DNA of 64,000 bases from Arachis hypogaea (lineage: Eukaryota; Streptophyta; Magnoliopsida; Fabales; Fabaceae): contig NC_092042.1 of NCBI RefSeq assembly GCF_003086295.3, positions 44,700,137 through 44,764,136 of the forward strand, written 5' to 3'. Below, piece after piece: positions 53,042 to 64,000 of this stretch (position 1 is the first letter of the stretch; the number at the start of each line of letters is the position of its first letter). Under the pieces are notes generated by a model. It made no database searches. It was not told where the DNA came from and saw nothing but the letters and a program-made list of their open reading frames with translations. A program made the position numbers and the translations under genes.

Positions 53042-54283
53042 TTAAAGAATAAGCAAAGTATATATATATGTACCTGAAACATCCCATATACTAAAAGAAA
53101 TACGAGCTCCTTGAACAAACAATTTTTGTCCATTATATGCTGCTTCAGTTAAGTGTACACCATCCCAAGTTATGAACTGGGATGGATCATTACAACTAAC
53201 CAACCCCGGTTCACCACAGTGCTTCGCCGGTGGATTGTGATAGTTTGCATTCGCTAGTGGACAGCAAGAATCTAGAATCGATTTTGTGAATCCTGATAGC
53301 ACAAACAAACCACAACTTATGAGGAATAATAGAATCATATGTGATATGTGATTGTTCAAAGACGATATATCATTCAAGAAAGTATGCAGAAAAAAGAAGA
53401 GTTAAGTACCAAATTGTGTTGGAGATTGATATAATTGCAAGGAAGCATGGTAATAATCTGCATAGATGATATTAACACCGAGGTGAAGCTGTCGAAGCCG
53501 ATTTAATTCAGCAAGAAGTTGGTTGTTATAGTAGTCAGCAAAATTGTTATAGGACTTTAAACATCCAGCTTCATCATAATCCTCCACATCAGTACTGGGG
53601 TGACTTCTCAAATAGACAAAGCTGCATCCGAGAGCGAAGTTTCCGGGAACCACGAGAGTTTGAGCCCCCAAATCAATCAATTTCTGACCAAGGTTCAGTT
53701 ATATATGGATTATGATTCAAAATAATTCTTAAATGCTGGCTTTATAAGATACTCTCAGATTTTATATAATTATCTTAAATGCTTGCTTCACAAGATATTC
53801 AAATATATTAATGCTTCCAAAACTCTTACATTGATGGCCCAAGAGATTTTATTAATCACAAGTGGTACATATGTCGTGGCTTCTTCTATAGGCCTGCCTA
53901 GATAGAAAAGATAGTTGAAATCATTGCCACCAATCTCACCCACAAGAAACAAAGAGCTCCCAAAAACTTGTTTACACCCTGCAAAATTAGAAGACTATCC
54001 CATAAGTTTCAATTGGAGCATTATTGCAGCTTGCCTGTGCCCAATTGAAAAGAACAACTGGAAGATTACCTGAAGAAGAGTTACAGATAGAAGGAAGCAA
54101 GTCCATGAACCAATCAAACTGGACCCCCAGAGAATAGTTGGTGGGAACAAGAACGTCATAGAGACCCTTCTCCACCAAGAAGCTAATATCCAAAGCAGTG
54201 GCACCTCCAACTGCAAAGTTCACTCCCTCCAATGAGTTCCAATCTTTTATCTTCCCTTTCTTAATAATTTTAGTAGGATTAAC
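53042..54283 (-). CDS. GDSL esterase/lipase lacking the catalytic first exon
   Basis: Four exons: 54283-54070, 53978-53830, 53683-53410, 53293-53042, about 295 aa in phase. Seen: block II (GVNFAVGGATALD), block III (FLVGEIGGNDFNYLFYLG) and the block V Asp-His (ITWDGVHLTEAAY), plus ALGC and the cysteine-rich DSCCPLANANYHNPPAKHCG region. These identify the plant SGNH/GDSL family: secreted hydrolases of lipid or cell-wall esters. Family proteins are usually near 370-390 aa. The missing 80 or so residues would hold the signal peptide and the nucleophile Ser (GDSxxDxGN). The clear acceptor at 54284-54285 shows an upstream exon existed, but none with this motif appears up to 57.1 kb. It is either a 5'-truncated copy or has a very distant first exon. 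Confidence 0.8.
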
Positions 54284-55607
54284 CTGTTGACATTTTGATA
54301 TTATTAAAACTAAACAAAGCTTAAACAGCAAAAGCATTATTGGATTGGAATAGTGAAGAGAGCAAAGCACACAAATGACACACGGGTTTGTAATACACTA
54401 ATAAGTGAGTGCCAAATGCCAATAAGTTGATATAATTATTTTAAAGCTAACTGGCACTGCGGTTGAATATTTTAAAGCTGAAACCATAACCAAAAGACAA
54501 AAGATGAGTTGAAAACATGATGGGTTGATCATTAATGATTAAAGAACTCAATCAATAAAAGAAAGAACGTAGAAAACTAGCAGTTAAATTACAAACAAAA
54601 GAATATGATTAACTAAAGCAATATAAAAGACTCCAACATTAAAACCAATATTCTTAACATATTACAAGCCCAGAATAGAAGAATAATGTATTACATCAAT
54701 TTCTTAAACCTGCAAAATTCAGACCAACAATTGATAACTAAAAAAAGTTTTGAATAGGAAACAAAAAGACGCACGATTTAAGGCAATAAATAGCTCTTAC
54801 CATTCAAAAGACAAGTTTTCTCCCCGGTATCTTTGTACTGACGGAGACATGGTTTAGACGAAAAAAATAAGGCAAGACAAGCACTAAAGGGATTGCAACA
54901 GAGTGACTGCCACACACAGAATCAGCTTCCAACCAAGCAATTGTGGCAACCTACAAGGGTTTTGAAAAATGGATCCCCTAATTAAAGAAGTCAATCAAGC
55001 ATCTTGAGAGCCAAGAACAAAACATACAAGTCTAGAAACTAAAAATTTTAACTGTTAATGAACAAGCTCTATGGAAAAAGAGAATGGTAAGAATGCTTAA
55101 ATCTGTAGACAAATTACAAATATCAATATTATATAGAGTCTACAGTGCTGATTTTTTTCTCGAGAATATTTTGAACAAAATCAAGGAAACTTGTTCCATG
55201 ACTTCAGTGCTATGTATTTGTGTATATATATAAATCATATGCATAAATTTGACAACATTCTGCATAATCAAAATAGGAGTCCCATAAGTTACATAAAATC
55301 ACAAAAAGTTAACTCCAAATAGTAAAAGGCATTAACATCAACCAATCAGAACCAAACCGGCCGATGTACCATCCTACATACAGAACGTTCCAGATCAGAA
55401 AAAACCTGCATAAAATCAGACCTTTGCCATAAGATGAGTATATTTCATCATTAAATAAACAAAGTTAACGCAAAACAAAATTGTCCATAAAGAAAAAAAA
55501 AAAAAGAAAAAAGAGTTAAAATATCCAAAGTGATAAAAAATATTATTTTTACAATTTTAATATAAGACTATAAAATAATAAACTTCTAACTAAATTAAAT
55601 TATATTT
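54284..55607. other. Upstream side of the GDSL gene, no first exon found
   Basis: Scanned on the minus strand for a GDS-type exon; none seen. No other gene. Confidence 0.5.
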
Positions 55608-55612
55608 ATTAT
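55608..55612. repeat. Target-site duplication ATTAT (left)
   Basis: Repeated at 56587-56591. Confidence 0.8.
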
Positions 55613-56586
55613 TATTAGAAAGGGTAAGAGAGACCAGTAGAAAAAAGGTTTGTGTGTATTCAAGTTGTGTAGAATGATACAATATAGAAGAGTATTTATA
55701 GGTGCTAAGAGAATCAAAATAATAAAGACGTAATATCCTATAATAAATATTCAGATATATTAAATAATACTAATTGATCTAATTGATCTTAATTATACTC
55801 TAACATCCCCCTCAAACTCAAGTGACAATTTGAGTTTGAAACTTATTTGAAACAACTAAATAAAAATGCATAAACTGATAGAACAGGTACATACGGAACT
55901 GCTTGTAGAAAGTGCAGACATAACTGCCAGAATGAAGCACAAACAGAATTGGCACAAGGAAGCGCAGACGGAACTACCACAAGAAAACGTAGAGGGAATT
56001 GCTGGAAGGAAGCGGAGACAAAACTGCTGGAAGGGAGCGCAGACGGAACTGCTGGAAGGAAACGTATACAGAACTGCCGGAAGGGAACGCAGATGGAACT
56101 GCTACAAGAGTGGCCAACTGCCGAAAAACTGCTAAAAAGATGGCGAACTACTGGAAAACCGCTGAAAAGTGACAAAGTGCAAAGAGACGATAAACTATCG
56201 AAAGGTGACGAAAAACATGTAGTTTCTCTATGAGAATAAGTAAGTAATGGATAAGCTAATTGGTAACATAAGAAAAGCATCAAAGCATTGACAAAAGAGA
56301 AAGAAAAAAAATAGCACAGAAGAAAGGTACGATGATTTCACCAGGAGAAAATCAGCTTACCATCCTCAAGGAGTATACCATGACTCTGATACCATGTTAA
56401 AAAGGGGAGAGGGAGCAATAGAAAAAAGGTTTGTGAATATTCAAGTTGTATAGAATGATATAATATAGAAGGATATCTATAGGTGATAAGAGAATCGAAA
56501 TAATAAGGACGTAATATCCTATAATAAATATTTAGATATGTTGAATAATGCAAATTGATCTAATTGATAATAATTGTACTCAAACA
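55613..56586 (-). mobile_element. TRIM-like miniature copia LTR retrotransposon (974 bp)
   Basis: LTRs 55613-55805 and 56395-56586 are direct repeats of about 192 bp, flanked by ATTAT duplications. Inside the 5' LTR (minus orientation) the sequence TGGTATCAGAG at 56394-56384 is the standard copia primer site pairing with initiator-methionine tRNA. At the other end GAGGGGGA (minus strand) abuts the 3' LTR as polypurine tract. The inner 589 bp encodes no known protein and is made largely of a diverged repeat of about 22 bp (GCAGACGGAACTGCTGGAAGG) at 55890-56110. Confidence 0.9.
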
Positions 56587-56591
56587 ATTAT

Positions 56592-57142
56592 ATTCAATTA
56601 ATTGATATACATAATATTAAATTGTGTGATACTTAAATATCTAATCAAATCAATTGGTTGATATAATTAATCCATCGTAATAAATTATAGTTAATGAGTT
56701 AAAAGAAATAAATCAAGAAACACTCTCAAAAGTATGACATGTCAACTTTATCATTAAATGCAAAAACCCAATTTTTATATAATAGAATAGATAGAATAGA
56801 TTTGACTACTAATCCTTCAAAAGGTAGTATACTTGATTCTTAGAATTTGAGAAAGAAACAGTACACATATCGGGATATTTTGATTCTCTAATCCATTTTG
56901 AATCCATAGTTGATGCTTCCCTGTGTATTTGAGATTTGGTTAGTTCTCAACTCCGCCATTGAAGAACGAAAAAAATAACTCCGATAGCTTTGGCCGCCGC
57001 ATAAGGCTGACTTTGCCACCTCTCAACGTCAGTTCCTAATCCTCTCTTGCAGCTTTCCAGCAAGACTCTAAGAGCAATGAAGAAGAACTTTTTGATCCGT
57101 TCCGTTCATAACATTTTTGCCTTTGATCTGTTTGAAGCACAT
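56592..57142. other. Spacer between TRIM and HSE-bearing LTR
   Basis: AT-rich at first; 56940-57090 is more balanced in base composition but shows no recognisable protein. Confidence 0.5.
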
Positions 57143-57204
57143 TGTCACGGTAAATTTTAAAAGGTTAAATTTAACAGTGTTTGTAGAGTTTTCTAGAGTT
57201 TTGA

Positions 57205-57309
57205 GAATGTTCTAGATGGTTCTAGAACGTTCTACAATGTCCTAGAAGGTTCTGGAATACCCTAGAAGGTTCTAGAAGACTCTAGAAGATCATAGAATAT
57301 TCTAGAAGA
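57205..57309 (+). promoter_or_regulatory. Heat-shock-element array, 21 alternating pentamers
   Basis: Reading in steps of five, the sequence alternates GAAnn and TTCnn units 21 times without a gap (for example GAAGG TTCTA GAAGA). By my reading 9 of 11 GAA-type and 6 of 10 TTC-type pentamers are exact. Alternating nGAAn/nTTCn pentamers are the binding site of heat-shock factors. It ends about 157 bp before the TATA box. Confidence 0.75.
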
Positions 57310-57466
57310 GTGTGGATGTATATAGAAGTATGAAGAGTAGTATAGAACAATCTAGAAGTATTTAGAAAGTAGTGGTAGGATAGATATTTGTAAAGAAGGT
57401 TCTAGATGATTAATCTAGACTGTTGATTAGATTTAATCTTAACCATCCATTGAGGAGGTGGATGGC

Positions 57467-57474
57467 TATAAATA
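57467..57474 (+). promoter_or_regulatory. LTR TATA box
   Basis: TATAAATA within CTATAAATAGGAGG; fits transcription start about 30 bp downstream. Confidence 0.7.
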
Positions 57475-57659
57475 GGAGGTGAGAGTTAGTGTGAGTCATG
57501 GGTGAATCATTTGTAACAAACACTTAAGCAATAAAGTGTTCTTCCACCAAAGCTTCATTTCTCTTGTGTTCTCTTGTATTTTTAGCTTTCTTGCTAAGTA
57601 TTGAAGGTTAGGCTGACTTGGTCTTAGCTCAAAAGGTTGAGTAAGTCCAAGTGCCGGCA

Positions 57660-57676
57660 CGCGCCGTTGCCGGGGA
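57660..57676 (+). promoter_or_regulatory. Primer-binding site (tRNA-Asp type)
   Basis: CGCGCCGTTGCCGGGGA agrees with the usual plant gypsy site TGGCGCCGTTGCCGGGGA, complementary to the 3' end of Asp tRNA. Confidence 0.7.
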
Positions 57677-57749
57677 ATTGCAAACGTGTGCCTTATTATT
57701 GGTTATTGTAAATATTTGCTTTTTGCTTTTTGTTAGTTTTAGGACTTAG

Positions 57750-59682
57750 TTGCTTATTCTTACTAGTTTTTGTTTTTATTTTTCTACTAAGAATTCTTAC
57801 CCCTTTGGCTATGAGTTTAGTTCAAATTATGTTGTAGGGAATGGAAGCTATAATGTGAACATGCATCAAGGTTGGGACAATCAAAGATGGGAGGAGCCAC
57901 AAGGATTTGATCAACCCTCTTGGCAACAACCCCCTCCAATGCACTATGACCAATAATCATTCTATGATGCATACCAAGACAATAGTGATGGTGGACTTCT
58001 TCGTGACAACCAACCTCCACCAAATTACTATAGTCAAGAGCCATTCCGAGGTGCGTACCAAGATGATAGATATGGTGGACCCCTTGTAGTTACCAACAAG
58101 CCCCACCATATGCCTATCACCCCCTCCTCAAAATGGGTTTGAACCACCAAACTCACAAGCCCCCTACTACTAAACACCCTCATATGACCCTAACCCTTAT
58201 CCATCTTATGAACCATACTTAGAACCACCCCCATTCCAATACAATTACTCTCATGAGCCGCCACCTCAATATTCACCATCTCCATGCCCTTACCAAGAAG
58301 AACCACCTTCCTACCATGCACCCTTTCTCCAAAATAATGAATCTTCCTACCCACCCAACCTCCACTGGATGACAACACCCTTGGTGCTATTCACCAAGGG
58401 CAAACAGAGCTTCATACCATATTTGCCTCTATCACTGGTCTCACCTCTAAACTCCAAAATCTTATATCCCGCATGGACCACCCCTCTACCTCCAATATTC
58501 AACCCTCAAGCTCTAGTGCACTTCCTTCTCAATCACATAATGATCTGTCCATCCCATCACCACCCTTCATGGAAGAGCACCCACATCCATCAATCCAAGA
58601 GCAACCTGATCGCAATGGATCGGTTACACGCGGCCTTATTTCCAGGGGAGCAAGAGGAGGCCCAAAATGTGGAGGTAGGAGAGACCCTTGAAGATGAAGG
58701 AGTAGTTGAAGGGAGTTGTCATAGAAAGGAAATCATCAAGGAAGAGTATGATTTTATGCTAAAATAACTGGAGGAAGCCGTAATTATTGAAGAGGAAGAA
58801 GTGGTTGAAGACTTAGGAGATGCGGAACCTCCATGGGAAGGTCAAATCATAGAGCCTCCCTCTAAGATGCTTGAAATTGATGTTGAGGAGGGTGTACAAC
58901 CTCCAAGGCGTATCATGGCTGAAGACTTTGAGGAGGTCGATCAAGAGATGGATTCAATCATTGATGAATCCTTATCTACAATTGAATCCTATCCTATTGA
59001 ACTTGACATGGGGATTAAAGAAGAAGAAGCACAACCTCCCATGCCCTTGGTGAACAATGAAGAAGAGATTGAATTGGAAGAACACTACCAAGAGGAAGGG
59101 GCTGATATCGAAGAAGCTTGCAAGGAGGTCGAAGTTGTCAGAGAAGAGCACAAGGGAGTGGAGCTTGTAAGATCATTAGAAACACCTCTCCCAAGGCCAT
59201 CACTGTCCAACACAATATTCAAGTGGGTAAAATTCTTATCCTTGACCTTTACTTTCCCACTTGAATATGGGCTACTGGAGACGGATGGTCAACTTAGAGC
59301 TCTCTGTGGCCTTAAGAGTAAGAGGGAGATGATCAGTGGGAAGAGCTGTCAATCAAGGTTCAATATGGTTGTATGCTCCAAGTTGAAATGCAAAGGTTAG
59401 TGTAGAGTTCAATTGACTGCATCTAGGATGTTGTTGGGACATTTCAGTGACAATTCAAATTACTTGCCACCCGGTTGGAAAGATGATGATCAACAAGAAG
59501 ACGGGTGCAAAAGCAAGGTTTGGGACTCCGAAATTCATTTTAGTCATCAACACTCTTGGGGTCTTTTCACTAGCTTTAACTTGCTTGAAGGATTTATGCG
59601 CCTAGTTTTGGACCCCGGAGGCTATTGGAATTGCAAGCATTGGTGGGGATTCCAGGAAGAGTTCAAGCACAAGCCACCATGA
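57750..59682 (+). pseudogene. Gag-like remnant of a non-autonomous plus-strand element
   Basis: Frames broken by several stops: a Gln/Pro-rich part at 57750-58370 (WQQPPPMHYDQ), a Ser/Pro part at 58369-58767, an acidic Glu-rich frame at 58801-59400 (PPRRIMAEDFEEVDQEMDSI) and a Trp/His-rich end at 59413-59682 (GYWNCKHWWGFQEEFKHKPP). I recall such WNCKHWW ends from many legume LTR elements but cannot name a domain. No RT or integrase is present. A GGGAGACAACCC motif follows at 59735-59746. Confidence 0.55.
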
Positions 59683-59924
59683 CAAGGAACTCACTAATTG
59701 TCCAACTTAAGGACTTTAACTAAAAGTGCTAGGTGGGAGACAACCCACCATGGTATGATCGTTCTTTTCTCTCTTCTTAGTTTTCTTTTTAAGTGACTCT
59801 TCTCATTATTAGTACATATAATTTGCATCTTCTTATGCATATTGCATATTGCATAAAAAAACAAACTGAACAGAAAGTTGCGTGGGAACAATGCAGAAAG
59901 AGTGCCAATCGCACAAGCATCACC

Positions 59925-60330
59925 ACGCGTACGCGTCCCTCATGTGTACGCGTCATCTGATAATTTGGCACTTCACGCGTACGCGTCAATGACGTGCACG
60001 CTTGACCTTGCGAATTCGACATAAAAGGTGTATTGGCCAAAAGTTATGCTGGCTTGGTGCTAGAACTGTGCTAGAAGCACAAACCCACCCACGCGTACGC
60101 ATCATTGACGCGTGTGCATCATTTTCCACTTTTGCACGCGCACGCGTCAAATGACATTTTGGCACATATCCCAAAACGAACAGAGGGTTGTGCGAGCACC
60201 ACGATGCCCTCGCGTGAGCACCACAAACATGGTCACGCGTCGCTCACACGCGTCGCCTCCCTCTCTGCGCAACCCACGTGTAAGCGTGGAGCACGCATGC
60301 GCGTCGTGCGCGCAACACGCTTAGAACCCT
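59925..60330. repeat. ACGCGTACGCGT dyad array
   Basis: Repeated CACGCGTACGCGT, GTACGCGTCA, CACGCGCACGCGTCA and CACGCGTCGC units at irregular spacing, rich in CpG within AT-rich DNA. It occupies the same place in its element (after the gag-like region) as the GGCGTT array does in the Athila-type element. Confidence 0.8.
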
Positions 60331-62527
<2,197 letters not shown>

Positions 62528-62995
62528 TGATGCACCACTATTTCATGGTACATCTTGTGCTTAATTGAGTGGATTATATCCACTATTCTCACACTTATTC
62601 ATAGAAATCGCATGTTTTACATTTTCCTTCCTAATTTTGTGCTATGATTGAAAACATGTTTCTTTGGTCTTAATTTAATTAATTTTAATCCTCTCTCATT
62701 ACCATTCGATGCCTTGATATGTGTGTTAAGCGTTTTCAGAGATTACAGGGAAGGAATGACTTAGAGGATGGAAAGGAAGCATGCAAAAGTGGAAGGAATA
62801 CAAGAAACTGAAGGAATTGCTGAGCTGTCCAGCCTGATCTCTTTGTACTAAATCGACTATAACTTGAGCTACAGAGGTCCAAATGAGGTGGTTCTAGTTG
62901 CGTTGGAAAGCTAACATCCGGGGTTTCGAAACGATATATAATTTTCCATAGTTGCCACGCTGTTAGGTGACGCGCACAGAAACACCACAATCACT
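62528..62995 (+). repeat. 3' LTR start, truncated
   Basis: TGATGCACCACTATTTCATG follows the polypurine tract. It does not match the LTR at 57143 (TGTCACGG), so two elements are joined between them. The sequence changes to a minus-oriented element near 62995-63050. Confidence 0.55.
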
Positions 62996-63009
62996 TGATT
63001 GGAGAACTC

Positions 63010-64000
63010 TCTTTAAGTTCTGATTTTTCTTTCATTTACTCCTAGACAGTGGTGCTCAAAGCCTTTGGCATACTCTGTTAAATGCACTTGGTCTCGACTC
63101 TAAGTGTTCTATCTCAAGGATTACTTGACACAATCACACCACAAGCATATGACTAGAGAAACAACTCTTTGAGCTTTTAATCATGTCTGACCTCCATAGT
63201 CATTGATGCTCAGAGCCTTGGACCTTGCTTTTCTAGTTTCTTTTTCTTTTTTTGTTTCTTTTGCTTCAAGGATTAAATTTTTGTTAGTTTCAGAGAAGTC
63301 ATAATAATTCTCTAAATTCCTATTTCTTATACATCAACATCTTTTGATTCAAATTCAAATATGCACTGTTCATGTCATGCATTCAAAATCACAAATAATA
63401 CCACCACATTTAAGTAAATAAGACTACTCTTAAATATAACTCGATTTCTCACGCAATACATCACTTCTTTTTCTTTTGAATTCAAGCTTTAGTGAGCAAT
63501 ACATGAGACAATTTTTTTTTATTAAAAGTACTAAAGATCATGCAAGCAATCAAAGCAACAGAAAACAGACAATAACACAATAAGAACGGAAGAGAAATAG
63601 AGTGAAAGGAACTCAACCACCTCAGTTATGCTGGTGGTCATCTCATTCCTTCATGAAGAACATTCTTCTCCCATTGGTGCTAGACAGAAAAGCCATAAGC
63701 GAAGCGTCAACACCAAACTTAAAGGTTTGTTTGTCCTCAAGCAAAGAAGAACTGCAAATAGAGAGAGACATAAAAGAAATTAATATGATGAAAGAAGAAG
63801 AAAAAGGTAAAAGAATAAGAGAGAATTAAGATTTAGGAGGTGGATGATTTGAAATCAGACGCTGAGGTGGTTCAATTGGGTGTCGCATGCGACGCGTATG
63901 CATGAGGCACGCGTATGCGTGGATCGCATGAACTTCAAGTGACGCGTACGCGTCAGGGATGCGTACGCGTGGAAGACCAGGATGGGCAAATGACGCGAAC
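63010..64000 (-). mobile_element. Partial gypsy element 3' region (minus), runs off the window
   Basis: Same layout as 13.1-14.9 kb of the Athila-type element: GATGCTCAGAGCCTTGGA (63206), CACCAAACTTAAAGG with TTGTCCTCAAGCAA (63712-63745), then a dyad array at 63885 onward (TGACGCGTACGCGTCA). No LTR is visible on its 3' side. The rest lies beyond 64000. Confidence 0.65.

Larger units (their letters stand above)
57143..57659 (+). repeat. 5' LTR of a plus-strand gypsy-like element
   Basis: Starts TGTCACGG and ends GCCGGCA, directly before a primer site. It contains the heat-shock-element array (57205-57309), a TATA box TATAAATA (57467-57474) and an AATAAA signal near 57530. No matching 3' LTR is in the window. 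Confidence 0.7.

Noticed and set aside
54780..54960. First exon for the GDSL gene
   Set aside because: Frames here lack a signal peptide and any GDS motif.
55843..56283. Reading frames of 89-146 codons on both strands
   Set aside because: They lie across the inner short repeat of the TRIM-like element and resemble no protein.

Overview
The window looks like a piece of a legume nuclear genome, most likely peanut or a wild relative (Arachis). This is inferred from recall, not a search: an LTR starting TGATGAGCGG with repeated GGCGTT-N-AACGCC dyads, a Mutator-like element full of GGGTGTATT motifs, and plant-only gene families (B3, RPA-like, GDSL lipase, F-box). It is repeat-rich, AT-rich and full of (AT)n microsatellites, with split genes. 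I see no bacterial features, CRISPR array, tRNA or rRNA.

Layout. 0-10 kb: host genes on the minus strand, namely a ten-exon RPA70-like single-strand DNA-binding protein (77-2653), a two-B3-domain gene (5456-6614) and a second, frameshifted B3 gene (8519-9244). 11.45-18.4 kb: an Athila-type Ty3-gypsy element on the minus strand with a perfect TSD; nearly all of its 5' LTR and gag are deleted and its pol is broken by stops. 19.5-22.8 kb: an unrecognised three-exon candidate and a frameshifted F-box gene, both minus. 23.88-33.73 kb: a 9.85-kb Mutator-like element with a 9-bp TSD. It carries a plant-mobile-domain/Ulp1-protease gene (+) facing a FAR1-type transposase gene (-), with a degenerate telomere-repeat block between them. 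34.12-39.47 kb: a gag-protease-only LTR retrotransposon (minus) with a perfect TSD. 39.8-43.4 kb: a decayed LINE. 43.4-53 kb: AT-rich intergenic DNA with inverted-repeat elements, an Lhcb pseudogene fragment and a long (CT)n tract. 53.0-54.3 kb: a GDSL esterase/lipase gene without its catalytic first exon. 55.6-56.6 kb: a 974-bp TRIM-like copia element. 57.1-63 kb: plus-strand LTR-element sequence whose LTR holds a 105-bp array of heat-shock-element pentamers. 63-64 kb: part of another minus-strand gypsy element.

The genes form no pathway. The main story is layered transposon insertion around a few defence- or regulation-type plant genes. Four insertions are closed by perfect target-site duplications, so their limits are well fixed. 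Several reading frames, host and transposon alike, are broken by one-base changes, many at homopolymers. This points either to assembly indels or to widespread decay.
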